Source: Gemmatimonadota bacterium
GTDB lineage: Bacteria; Gemmatimonadota; Gemmatimonadetes; Longimicrobiales; Gaopeijiaceae
Length of the DNA: 11,118 nt
Direction of reading: 5' to 3'
Assembly (NCBI GenBank): GCA_016209995.1
Contig: JACQVC010000059.1
Span: 1-11,118, forward strand
This document shows positions 1 through 7,055 of this stretch, piece by piece (within the stretch, counting starts at the first letter, position 1; the number at the start of each line of letters is the position of its first letter). Under the pieces are notes generated by a model. The model worked only from the letters and a program-made list of their open reading frames with translations, was not told the DNA's origin and searched no databases. Position numbers and translations under genes: made by a program.

Positions 1-734
1 ACGAACTCCGCCACGGACTCGTAGAACTTGAGGAGCACGTTGCCCACAAAGCCGTCGCAGAGCAGAACGTCACAGCAGCCGCCGATGATGTCGCGCCCCT
101 CCACGTTCCCCACGAAGTTGAGCCCGCTCGCCGCCAGGAGCGCGTACGCCTCGGCTGCCAGCTCGTTCCCCTTCTCCGGCTCCTCTCCGATGTTCAGCAG
201 GGCGACTCGGGGCTTCGGGCGCGCCAGCAGGTCCTGGGCATAGATCGTGCCCAGATGCCCGAACTGCAACAGGTGGGTCGGCTTACAGTCCACGTTGGCC
301 CCGGCATCGAGCAGCAGCGTGGGCTGCTTGGCCGTCGGAATCAACGTGCCGATCGCCGGCCGATCCACGCCGGGCAGCGGCCTCAAGATGATGAGCGAAG
401 CCGCCATGACCGCGCCGGTCGAGCCCGCGCTGATAAACGCGTCGGCCTGTTGCTCCCGCTGGAGCTTCAGGCCGACGACGATCGAGGAGTTGGGCTTACG
501 TCGAACCGCCGACGCCGGAGGTTCGCGGGCATCGACGCGTTCCGGTGCGTGCACCGTTGCCAGCCGATCAGCCGGGAAATCTCCCGCGCGCGCGAGCTCG
601 CCGCGGATGGCGTCTTCCTCCCCCACCAGCGTGATCTGGATGTCCGGCTCTAGATCGCGTAATGCCTCGACCGCGCCGGCCACCTCGATGGCCGGCGCCC
701 GATCCGTCCCCATCGCGTCCAGTACGATGCGCAC
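1..734 (-). CDS. plsX: Phosphate acyltransferase PlsX (3' end cut by window edge)
   Basis: PlsX makes acyl-phosphate from acyl-ACP and inorganic phosphate, the first step of the PlsX/PlsY route to phosphatidic acid; it acts at the inner face of the membrane. About 244 residues are visible of a family that usually runs to about 330-350, so the C-terminal part lies outside. The N-terminus reads VRIVLDAMGTDRAP, the family's DAMGGDxAP signature with T for the second G. Further in are KPNSSIVVGLK, ADAFISAGSTGAVMA (usual form SAGNTGA), and near the cut edge CDGFVGNVLLKFYESV. I chose the GTG at 734: a strong Shine-Dalgarno (GAGAGGTGG, 743-750 region) sits about 8 bases upstream and the protein starts exactly where family members do. 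The gene follows rpmF by 17 bases, the usual yceD-rpmF-plsX order, so it is very probably co-transcribed with them. Confidence 0.96.
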   Translation of the reverse strand, partial: MRIVLDAMGTDRAPAIEVAGAVEALRDLEPDIQITLVGEEDAIRGELARAGDFPADRLATVHAPERVDAREPPASAVRRKPNSSIVVGLKLQREQQADAFISAGSTGAVMAASLIILRPLPGVDRPAIGTLIPTAKQPTLLLDAGANVDCKPTHLLQFGHLGTIYAQDLLARPKPRVALLNIGEEPEKGNELAAEAYALLAASGLNFVGNVEGRDIIGGCCDVLLCDGFVGNVLLKFYESVAEF

Positions 735-742
735 GCGGGAGC

Positions 743-750
743 CACCTCTC
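743..750 (-). promoter_or_regulatory. Shine-Dalgarno site of plsX
   Basis: On the minus strand this reads AGAGGTGG, a close match to the anti-Shine-Dalgarno complement, about 8 bases before GTG at 734. It lies in the 17-base rpmF-plsX gap and decides the non-ATG start of plsX. Confidence 0.75.
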
Positions 751-751
751 G

Positions 752-928
752 CTACTCGACCTCGAGCACCCGCTCGCCGCCGTAGTAGCCGCAGCTCGGA
801 CAGATCCGGTGCGGCAGCCGCGGATCCCCGCACTGTGGACAGCTGTTCGGACGGGGCAACTCGGCCTTGTAATGCGTGCGCCGCTTCCGCTTGCGCTGCT
901 TGGACACTCTCTTCTTCGGGACTGCCAT
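752..928 (-). CDS. rpmF: 50S ribosomal protein L32
   Basis: L32 is a small component of the large ribosomal subunit. The 58-residue product begins MAVPKKRVSKQRKRKRRTHY, the standard basic L32 N-terminus (MAVPK+R.S+.R...RR). It carries four cysteines, C30, C33, C43 and C46, arranged CxxC...CxxC, so this is the zinc-binding (C+) form of L32 rather than the zinc-free paralogue seen in some bacteria. The length fits the family (about 55-65). ATG is at 928 with a purine-rich AGGGGGTCAGG just upstream. It starts 10 bases after yceD ends and stops 17 bases before plsX starts, so the three genes form one transcription unit. Confidence 0.97.
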   Translation of the reverse strand: MAVPKKRVSKQRKRKRRTHYKAELPRPNSCPQCGDPRLPHRICPSCGYYGGERVLEVE

Positions 929-938
929 ACCTGACCCC

Positions 939-1454
939 CTATTCCTGCTTCAGCGTGCGCAGTACTTCCCAGCGTGGATCCGGCTCTTCACCCGCGCACA
1001 CGCAGGCTTCCGTGTTGAGATTCACTCCGCAGCCGGGACACAGCCCCCGGCACTCCTCGCGACAGACGACGTAGGTTGGAGCAGCCAGAATGAGCTGCTC
1101 GCGAATGGGCTCCGCGAGATCGAGCTCCGTCTGGCGGGCCTCGAGACTGTATACATCGGCAGAACCGGTATCCCGCGCGGACTCGTCCACGCGCTCGAAC
1201 AACATGCTCACCGGTTCTTCGAGCCTGACGAGCACGCCTTCCAAACAGCGCCGACACTGGAATCCCAGCGTCGTGCGCGCCGCTCCTGTAACGTAAACGT
1301 TCCCACCCCCTACTGCGGTGGCCTGCAGTCGGACGCGCACCGGCGCCCGAAGATCCAGACCGCTTCCCACCCACAAAGGCGCCTCGGCGGGGACTTCCAC
1401 CTCGATTGTAGCGGTGCCGCTTCGACCGAGCCGGAGAAGATCCAGCTTCAGCAT
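939..1454 (-). CDS. yceD: DUF177 / YceD family protein (ribosome-related)
   Basis: YceD (DUF177) proteins are encoded next to rpmF across bacteria and have been reported to be needed for 23S rRNA accumulation in E. coli and plastids; the molecular activity is not settled. The product is 171 residues from ATG at 1454. It shows the family layout: a beta-rich N-terminal half, a CRRC motif (C67, C70), the DLAEPIREQLILAAP stretch typical of the family centre (about 112-126), and a C-terminal cysteine cluster (C131, C135, C139, C142, C151, C153) with CRGLCPGCG, which suggests metal binding. An in-frame GTG at 1460 would add two residues; I prefer ATG because the promoter at 1463-1491 would start RNA at about 1456. 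It is the first gene of the yceD-rpmF-plsX unit. Confidence 0.93.
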   Translation of the reverse strand: MLKLDLLRLGRSGTATIEVEVPAEAPLWVGSGLDLRAPVRVRLQATAVGGGNVYVTGAARTTLGFQCRRCLEGVLVRLEEPVSMLFERVDESARDTGSADVYSLEARQTELDLAEPIREQLILAAPTYVVCREECRGLCPGCGVNLNTEACVCAGEEPDPRWEVLRTLKQE

Positions 1455-1462
1455 AGCCACGA

Positions 1463-1491
1463 AACGTATTCCGACGCGGAAAATGTGTCAA
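1463..1491 (-). promoter_or_regulatory. Sigma70-like promoter for yceD-rpmF-plsX
   Basis: On the minus strand a perfect -35 box TTGACA (1486-1491) is followed after exactly 17 bases by TACGTT (1463-1468), which matches the -10 consensus TATAAT at 3 of 6 positions including the first two and the last. Transcription would start about 7 bases further on, near 1456, essentially at the yceD start codon. It lies at the head of the three-gene unit in the only sizeable spacer of the window. Prediction by eye only; -10 is weak. Confidence 0.5.
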
Positions 1492-1580
1492 CGCCAAGGA
1501 GATGCGGGCGGTAGGGACGAGGAATACCCTAGTGCGCGCCCACCATGGTTCTGACGAGTGCGTCGTGACGAGTCAGCAGC

Positions 1581-1695
1581 GTTTCACGCGGAAGACGCGG
1601 AGGAGCGCGGAGAACTGATTATTTCAAAATATCTTGAATCTGCTTCCGTCTGTCTGCTGATTTTACTCTGCGTACTCCGCGTCTGCGCGTGAAAC
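1581..1695. repeat. Inverted-repeat element (non-coding, MITE-like or terminator hairpin)
   Basis: The left arm 1581-1612 begins GTTTCACGCGGAAGACGCGG; the right arm 1665-1695, read on the other strand, begins GTTTCACGCGCAGACGCGGA. The arms pair over about 31 bases with few mismatches and one or two single-base gaps, around an AT-rich 52-base centre (1613-1664). Each arm consists of about three units of 9-10 bases of the type ACGCGGAGN. The centre contains a small second palindrome, TTCAA-N6-TTGAA (1623-1638). No open reading frame is contained in it. It fills most of the 263-base spacer between ndk and yceD. I know similar TTTCACGCrGAGACGC...GAG elements as dispersed intergenic repeats in several phyla, but this is memory, not a search. 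It could also serve as the ndk transcription terminator, although no T-run follows either arm. Confidence 0.75.
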
Positions 1696-1717
1696 GGTAG
1701 TTTGCTCGACACCGCAC

Positions 1718-2143
1718 TTAGTCGCTAGTCGCCACAAGCGTCTCGGTAGGAAAAAAGAACGCGACTTCGCGGGCCGCGGTCTCCGGGGAATCCGAGGCGT
1801 GGATGGCGTTCCGTTCCTTCGACTCGGCATAGAGCTTCCGAATGGTCCCCTCGGCGGCCTCGGCCGGATCGGTGGCGCCAATCACCTGTCGCAGACGCGC
1901 CACCGCGCCCGCGCCTTCCAGGACCATGGGAATGACAGCGCCGGACGTCATGAAGCGGACCAGAGATGCGAAGAACGGACGTCCCGCGTGGACCGCGTAA
2001 AACGCACGGGCCTGCGTCTCGGTCAGGCGCAACATGCGTATGGCGCGAATGCTGAGCCCGGCAGCCTCGAGGTGGGCGACGATCTTGCCGGTCCTGGATG
2101 CGCTCACCGCATCGGGCTTGATGATCGCTAGAGTTCGCTCCAC
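1718..2143 (-). CDS. ndk: Nucleoside diphosphate kinase
   Basis: Ndk transfers the gamma-phosphate between nucleoside triphosphates and diphosphates through a phosphohistidine, balancing NTP and dNTP pools in the cytoplasm. The 141-residue product has the family start ERTLAIIKPDAV (K9), the PFFASLVRFMTSGAVIPMVLEG core (about 56-77), and the active-site segment RNAIHASDSPETA with the catalytic histidine at 115. The length is normal. The start is GTG at 2143, four bases after the sucD stop, which points to translation coupled to sucD; no strong Shine-Dalgarno is seen. The position directly behind sucCD makes sense, because Ndk can pass on the ATP or GTP formed by succinyl-CoA synthetase. Confidence 0.97.
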   Translation of the reverse strand: MERTLAIIKPDAVSASRTGKIVAHLEAAGLSIRAIRMLRLTETQARAFYAVHAGRPFFASLVRFMTSGAVIPMVLEGAGAVARLRQVIGATDPAEAAEGTIRKLYAESKERNAIHASDSPETAAREVAFFFPTETLVATSD

Positions 2144-2147
2144 GGGA

Positions 2148-3038
2148 TCAGAGGTCTCTCAGGGCATCCCGAAGGAGGCCCACCACGTCGGAGGGACGGT
2201 CGGCCACGCGGAAGCCCTGGTCCTCGAAGGCTTTCACCTTCTCTTCCGCGGTTCCCGAGGATCCGCTGATGATCGCTCCGGCGTGACCCATACGGCGTCC
2301 CGGAGGAGCCGTGCGGCCCGCAACGAACGCGACCAGGGGCAGCTTGAGATGTGCCCCGGCGTAACTCGCCGCCTCCTGCTCATCCGTTCCACCGATCTCG
2401 CCGATCAGCACAACCGCCTTCGTGTGCGGATCCGCGCCAAAGGCCTTCAAGCAGTCGACGAAGTTCGTCCCTATGAGCGGATCGCCGCCGATGCCCACGC
2501 ACGTCGTCTGGCCGATTCCCGCCGCCGTGAGCTGCGAGACGACTTCGTAGGTCAACGTCCCGGACCGCGACACGACCCCTACAGGCCCCTTGGCCACGAT
2601 TCCGCCCGGGATGATCCCCAGCTTCCCACATCCGGGAGAGATGAGTCCCGGACAGTTGGGTCCTATCAGCCGCGCTCCACGGTCGGCCACGAACGCGAGC
2701 GCACGAGTCATGTCCAGGACGGGAATCCCCTCCGTGATCGCGACAATCAGCTTGATGCCGGCGTCCGCAGCTTCCATGATCGCGGCCGCCGCGTGTGCTG
2801 GAGGAACGTAGATGACCGAAGCGTTCGCTTCGGTCTCGGTCACGGCGCGCTCGACGGTATTGTAGATCGGAATCCGGATGCCGTCCCCTCCCTCGAACGC
2901 CTGCCCACCCTTGCCCGGCGTCACACCCGCCACGACGCGCGTTCCATAGCCGATCATCTGCCGAGTGTGGAACGATCCGTCTCGGCCGGTGATCCCCTGG
3001 ATCACAACCTTCGTGGCATCGCTGATGAAGATCGCCAT
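2148..3038 (-). CDS. sucD: Succinyl-CoA synthetase, alpha subunit
   Basis: SucD carries the CoA-binding and phosphohistidine site of succinyl-CoA synthetase, which converts succinyl-CoA, ADP (or GDP) and phosphate to succinate, CoA and NTP in the TCA cycle. The product is 296 residues, normal for the family. The N-terminal Rossmann CoA-binding domain has [15 protein letters not shown] (12-25) and YVPPAHA (77-83); then [13 protein letters not shown] (124-136), [11 protein letters not shown] (157-167), [10 protein letters not shown] (182-191), and the active-site region [19 protein letters not shown] with the phosphorylated histidine at 252. ATG is at 3038. It lies 53 bases after sucC and 4 bases before ndk, so the three genes form a sucC-sucD-ndk operon. 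Confidence 0.98.
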   Translation of the reverse strand: MAIFISDATKVVIQGITGRDGSFHTRQMIGYGTRVVAGVTPGKGGQAFEGGDGIRIPIYNTVERAVTETEANASVIYVPPAHAAAAIMEAADAGIKLIVAITEGIPVLDMTRALAFVADRGARLIGPNCPGLISPGCGKLGIIPGGIVAKGPVGVVSRSGTLTYEVVSQLTAAGIGQTTCVGIGGDPLIGTNFVDCLKAFGADPHTKAVVLIGEIGGTDEQEAASYAGAHLKLPLVAFVAGRTAPPGRRMGHAGAIISGSSGTAEEKVKAFEDQGFRVADRPSDVVGLLRDALRDL

Positions 3039-3063
3039 CTCGCCGCCCGTCTTCCGCGATATC

Positions 3064-3087
3064 CTGCTGGAGCAGTGGACGATCGTC
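3064..3087. other. Two adjacent palindromes in the sucC-sucD gap
   Basis: The 53-base gap between sucC and sucD holds a short inverted repeat CTGC-TGGA-GCAG (3064-3075) and, two bases on, the perfect 10-base palindrome GACGATCGTC (3078-3087). They could form small hairpins in the intercistronic mRNA or be a protein-binding site. In GC-rich DNA such short palindromes also arise by chance. Confidence 0.3.
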
Positions 3088-3091
3088 GGCG

Positions 3092-4228
3092 CTACGCCGC
3101 GCCGGCCAGCTCCACGGCCTTCATCACGGCGGCATCCATCGAACGCCCTGCCGTGAACCCCGCCTTCTCCAGAATCACGATCGCCTCCGCTTCATTCGTC
3201 CCGGTGAGGCGAATCACGATGGGTCGGTCCAGCTTCGTCCGCTGCGTGGCCTCGACGATCCCATTGGCTACATCATCGCAGCGCGTGATGCCCCCGAAGA
3301 TGTTAAACAAGATGACGCGCACGCTTGGGTCGGACGTGATGATCTCGAGTGCCGCAACCACCTTGTCGGGATTCGAGGAGCCGCCGATGTCCAGGAAGTT
3401 CGCCGGCTCGCCACCGTAGTACTTGATGAGGTCCATAGTGGCCATGGCGAGTCCGGCGCCGTTCACGCAACAGCCCACGCTGCCCGTCATTTTCACGTAG
3501 CTGAGCCCTGCGTTCCGTGCGCGCATCTCCGCCTCGGGCTCGGCCGCCGGATCACGCAGCTTCTCGAAGTCCGGGTTCCGGAACAACGCGTTGTCGTCGA
3601 GGCTGACCTTCGCGTCGATCGCCTTCACCTCGCCCGCGGACGTGACGATCAAGGGATTGATCTCGGCCAGAGACGCGCCCGCCGAGAGGAAAAACTCATA
3701 GAGTCTGGTGAGAATGTCCGCAGCCTGGCTCAGCAAGCCAGGATCCGAGTAGAGGAACTCCGCCAGGCCATACGCCTGGTGCGACAGTAGCCCGTAGCGG
3801 GGATCCACGGAGAGGCGGCGGATCGCTTGCGGGCGGGTACGCGCCACCTCCTCGATATCGATCCCGCCCTCGCCCGATACCATGAGAACCGGCCGCTGCG
3901 TCGCGCGATCCACGAGCACGGCGGCGTACGCTTCTGCCGCGATCTCCTCCGCGGGCGTCACGAGCACTCGGCGGACTACGTGCTGCTTGATCTCCATGCC
4001 GAGGATGCGAGCGGCGTGGCTCTTCGCCTCTTCCGGCGAGGCGGCCAGCTTGACACCACCCGCTTTGCCGCGGCCGCCCGCGTGCACTTGGGCCTTGACC
4101 ACGACGGTGCCCCCCAAACGCCGCGCGATGCGCTGCGCGGCCTCCGGCGTGTCCGCCACCTCGCCGTCCGGAACCGGGATGCCGGCCTTCCGCAACAGCT
4201 CTCTGGCTTGATATTCGTAGAGGTCCAT
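3092..4228 (-). CDS. sucC: Succinyl-CoA synthetase, beta subunit (ADP/GDP-forming)
   Basis: SucC is the nucleotide- and succinate-binding subunit that pairs with SucD. The 378-residue product (family usually 385-400) has an ATP-grasp domain with [20 protein letters not shown] at the start, [19 protein letters not shown] (41-59), [12 protein letters not shown] (118-129), the metal-binding ASLAEINPL with N191 and D205 in [14 protein letters not shown], and the C-terminal ligase domain with [12 protein letters not shown] (255-266), [10 protein letters not shown] (276-285) and [12 protein letters not shown] (307-318). The segment usually written GNIGCMVNGAG is [11 protein letters not shown] here, a mild departure. 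The nucleotide specificity (ATP or GTP) cannot be told from the sequence by eye. ATG at 4228 gives the exact family N-terminus, but no good Shine-Dalgarno precedes it; the bases before it are a T-run that follows a small hairpin. Confidence 0.98.
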   Translation of the reverse strand: MDLYEYQARELLRKAGIPVPDGEVADTPEAAQRIARRLGGTVVVKAQVHAGGRGKAGGVKLAASPEEAKSHAARILGMEIKQHVVRRVLVTPAEEIAAEAYAAVLVDRATQRPVLMVSGEGGIDIEEVARTRPQAIRRLSVDPRYGLLSHQAYGLAEFLYSDPGLLSQAADILTRLYEFFLSAGASLAEINPLIVTSAGEVKAIDAKVSLDDNALFRNPDFEKLRDPAAEPEAEMRARNAGLSYVKMTGSVGCCVNGAGLAMATMDLIKYYGGEPANFLDIGGSSNPDKVVAALEIITSDPSVRVILFNIFGGITRCDDVANGIVEATQRTKLDRPIVIRLTGTNEAEAIVILEKAGFTAGRSMDAAVMKAVELAGAA

Positions 4229-4257
4229 AAAAAGGCGGGCTCAACCTAAACGGCCTT
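4229..4257 (-). terminator. Possible weak terminator or attenuator before sucC
   Basis: On the minus strand AAGGC (4253-4257) can pair with GCCTT (4232-4236) around a 16-base loop, and the stem runs into TTTTT (4229-4233) that ends at the sucC ATG. The stem is only five pairs, so this is weak as an intrinsic terminator for the UPF0182 gene. It occupies the place where a sucC ribosome site would be expected. Confidence 0.25.
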
Positions 4258-4286
4258 ACTGCGCGTGAGCAAGCGTGCCGGCCGCG

Positions 4287-7055
4287 CTACCGTGCGCCGC
4301 GCCCGGCCAGGCGCTGCAGCAGAGCCCGCAACCGACTCAGGGCATCGCCGTATCCAGGCCAGTTGCCGGACCGAGCGTGCGCTTCGGCTTCCTCGAGCAG
4401 GCGGAGTGCGCGCGCCGGCCAGTCCGCAACTCCCACGTCGAGCTGCGGGGCCGGCCGCGGCCCGTCGACCGCGGCGTTCGCGCTACGAGCGGCGGCCGAG
4501 CGCAGGCCCTCGATCGCGTCCCTCAATCCAGGCGCCATCACGACCCGGTTCCCGTCACTGACGATCACGCGCCGCAGCTCGGGGATGGCGCCCTGCTCGG
4601 CGGCCAGGAATATGCCCTGAGTGAAAAAAAGAGCTTCTCCCACGGGCACGACGAACAGGCGCCCGGACCAGACCTGGCTCCCGCTCTGCCGCCACAGCGA
4701 GAGCTGCTCGGAGATGCCCGGATCCTGCTCGACGAGCGCTTCGACTTGGCGGGGGCTGGCGATCTGGCCTTCTCTGGGCAGCTCGACCAGGATCAGCTCG
4801 CCATAGCGTTGCGGGTCGCAGCGAGCGAGGAAGAGCGCCGTCAAGTTCTGCCGCCCGGCCGGAACGAAGACGGTCGACAGCACGAATTCGGGCGAGTCCT
4901 CGCCCGGCACCTGCAGGAAGCTGTAGTCCGAGCCGTAGGGCACGAGCGGCACACCCGTGTTCGCTTGGCTGGGCGTGGCCCAGACATCGTGCTGTCCGTG
5001 GAACGACGCGGCCGTGTCCTGGTGGTATTGAGCGAGCACCGTGGCCTGCAGGTTGAGGAGCGAGACGGGATACCGCAGATGGGACTCGAGTCCCGCAGGC
5101 ACCGCCGCGAGATCCTGAAACAGCTCGGGAAACGTCGCCCGGTAGGCAGCCAGAAGCACGTCCGTCGTATCCGCGACGAAGAAGCTCACGTCGCCGGTTA
5201 CCCCATCCACCGTAGCCTTCACACTGTTGCGAACGTAGTTGATCTGCGGGCCATTCGTTCGCAGCGCATAAGGTGTGGCGAGCGGATAATCGCGGGAGAC
5301 GGTGAATCCATCCAGGAGCCACACGATGCGCCCCGCGTGGATCACCGGATACGCAGGCTCGAGAAACGTGAGGAACGGCGCCAGCGCCTGCGCCCTCTCG
5401 ATGACCTGGCGGCGGAACACGAAGCGGCTGGAGTCGGTCACTTCCGCTGCGAAGAGGAGGTTCGCGTCTTGGAAGCGCCAGGCGAAAGCCAGGGTGCGAA
5501 GGAACGAATCGAGTCGAATGCCGCCCGGATAGTCCACCACCACCACCTCACCTTCACCGCTCATACCTTCCGCTGAGGCCGGAGCACGCGTGTTGACGAT
5601 CGCGTACTCTTGTGCCCGTGATCCGAAGAACACGGCGGGCCGCTCGAGCGCCAGGCCCTGCGGCACGTACGGCGCCGATTCCAGCGTCGGTGGAATCGAG
5701 GTCAGGTACATGCGCGGCCGACCTTCCAGCGAGCTCAGGGCGGCGGAGCTGGCCACCGCACCCATCCCGATAATGAAGCGGTCCCGCAGGTGCAGGTTCT
5801 GCCAGTTGGGTTCCTCGATCCCGGCGCGATTGATCTCGCGCACCGAGACGGCCACCGGCACAGGACCCTCCGGAGTCGAGTAGCGATCCACGGCTACGTC
5901 AGGGAAGTCGTAGTAGCTGTAGCGGGCCTCGACCTGACGGAACGTCGTGAGCAGGGCGTCGCGCGTCCACACGGGAATGCCGGACAGATGATCATCCGCC
6001 CGCTCCCACTCGGCGGCGCCCGGAGCCCGCGGCTCCAGCGTGACACGCGAGAGCGCGTCCAACCCGAACCCGCGGCGCGTGAACTCGAGATTCCACTCGA
6101 TGTAGGGCGTTTCGCGCTCGAGCTCGTTCGGCTCCACGGTCAAGCGCTGCAGGAAGGCCGGGTACGCAGCGCCCAGACCGACCACCGCCACCAGGAACGC
6201 GCCCAGGCTAGCCAGGGCAGGCAACGGTCGACGAGAGAGCGCCGTCCAGAGTACACCGGCCGCGCCCACTAGCGCGAGAACGCCGATCACGCGGTAGGCC
6301 GCTAGACGTCCCCGGGCGTCCGCGTAGCCGAAGATCCCCTGGAACCCGTTGCCGTCGAGCAGCAGACCGTAGCGGGCCAGCCGATAGCGCCAGGCTAGCA
6401 GGGCGATCGCGACGATGACCAGTCCGGCAAGATGGAGACGGGGCACATCGCTGACCTGGGGCCGCCCACGGCCCCAGCGCACTGCCCCGGTGATGGCATA
6501 ACCCGTGACGGAAAGCACCGTCACGATCGCCAGCAGCGCGAGCGCGAACGCGAATATTCCGCGCCGCACGGGCAGCGCGAACAGGTAGAAGCTCAGATCC
6601 TGGCCCAGAACCGGGTCGAGCACCCCGGTCGGCCCTGCGCTCAGGTAGGCCAGGATGCCGAGCACGGCGTCACCCGGGAGCGCCGCGGCGGACCAGAGCC
6701 CGACGAGCAGCGAGATGCCCACGGCGAACATCGTGACGTAGCTGGGCGGCACCTGCTCCGCGATCTCAATGTTTCCGTAGCGACGCTTGATCTGGATGCC
6801 GCCGAGAGTCGACCCCACGATGCGGAGGTTCACGAAGAGCACGGCCGTCGTGACGCTGGCGACGCCGAGCCGTAGCCCCCACAGCCAGATGAGCTGCTTC
6901 CAGAAGATCGAGGAGTACCCGACCGAGGAGAACCAGAGCGCCTCCACGTAGTAGCCGGCCAGCGTCCGGCCCGTCAGTAGCAACACCACCAAACCGACCG
7001 CCACCAGGACGAGCAGCCGGCCGCTACGTCCCATGCGACGTCCGCGCTCAGACAT
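4287..7055 (-). CDS. UPF0182 family large membrane protein, function unknown
   Basis: The product is 922 residues from ATG at 7055, in the usual range of UPF0182 (COG1615) proteins, which are widespread but uncharacterised. Seven hydrophobic segments lie in the first third: about 13-34, 56-78, 105-127, 164-191, 206-225, 252-273 and 279-301. A soluble part of about 600 residues follows, probably outside the membrane. Family hallmarks seen are YYVEALWFSSVGYSSIFWKQ after the first segment, PVLGQDLSFYLFALPV (148-163), and VEPNELERETPYI followed by TRRGFGLD just after the last segment. The acidic and helix-rich C-terminus (EAEAHARSGNWPGYGDALSRL) is also typical. Starts: GTG at 7070, ATG at 7055 (AGGGG just upstream, overlapping the mutase stop by 8 bases) and ATG at 7034; I favour 7055. 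The overlap implies translational coupling to the mutase gene. No enzyme motif is recognisable. Confidence 0.92.
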   Translation of the reverse strand: MSERGRRMGRSGRLLVLVAVGLVVLLLTGRTLAGYYVEALWFSSVGYSSIFWKQLIWLWGLRLGVASVTTAVLFVNLRIVGSTLGGIQIKRRYGNIEIAEQVPPSYVTMFAVGISLLVGLWSAAALPGDAVLGILAYLSAGPTGVLDPVLGQDLSFYLFALPVRRGIFAFALALLAIVTVLSVTGYAITGAVRWGRGRPQVSDVPRLHLAGLVIVAIALLAWRYRLARYGLLLDGNGFQGIFGYADARGRLAAYRVIGVLALVGAAGVLWTALSRRPLPALASLGAFLVAVVGLGAAYPAFLQRLTVEPNELERETPYIEWNLEFTRRGFGLDALSRVTLEPRAPGAAEWERADDHLSGIPVWTRDALLTTFRQVEARYSYYDFPDVAVDRYSTPEGPVPVAVSVREINRAGIEEPNWQNLHLRDRFIIGMGAVASSAALSSLEGRPRMYLTSIPPTLESAPYVPQGLALERPAVFFGSRAQEYAIVNTRAPASAEGMSGEGEVVVVDYPGGIRLDSFLRTLAFAWRFQDANLLFAAEVTDSSRFVFRRQVIERAQALAPFLTFLEPAYPVIHAGRIVWLLDGFTVSRDYPLATPYALRTNGPQINYVRNSVKATVDGVTGDVSFFVADTTDVLLAAYRATFPELFQDLAAVPAGLESHLRYPVSLLNLQATVLAQYHQDTAASFHGQHDVWATPSQANTGVPLVPYGSDYSFLQVPGEDSPEFVLSTVFVPAGRQNLTALFLARCDPQRYGELILVELPREGQIASPRQVEALVEQDPGISEQLSLWRQSGSQVWSGRLFVVPVGEALFFTQGIFLAAEQGAIPELRRVIVSDGNRVVMAPGLRDAIEGLRSAAARSANAAVDGPRPAPQLDVGVADWPARALRLLEEAEAHARSGNWPGYGDALSRLRALLQRLAGRGAR

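Noticed and set aside
247..1074. Plus-strand frame of about 275 codons across plsX, rpmF and the end of yceD
   Set aside because: It crosses three recognisable minus-strand genes and their junctions and is Ser/Arg/Ala-rich without structure.
1581..1695. CRISPR array or tRNA/rRNA gene in the ndk-yceD spacer
   Set aside because: The repeats are inverted and of 9-base units rather than direct repeats with regular spacers, and no cloverleaf or CCA end can be drawn.
1581..1695. Insertion-sequence remnant with target-site duplication
   Set aside because: The bases flanking the two arms (CAGC and GGTA) do not match, and there is no transposase coding sequence inside.
2034..3419. Long plus-strand open frame of about 461 codons opposite sucD and sucC
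   Set aside because: It lies antisense to two fully conserved enzymes, has no family-like motifs, and its Arg/Asp/His-rich composition is that of a GC-rich shadow frame.
4258..4300. Promoter for sucC (TTGCTC, 18 bases, TAGGTT)
   Set aside because: Only three of six positions match in each box; this is what chance gives in a gap of this size.
4275..5576. Plus-strand open frame of about 433 codons opposite the UPF0182 gene
   Set aside because: Shadow of a genuine coding frame; composition is dominated by Arg, Glu, His and Gly and there is no recognisable domain.
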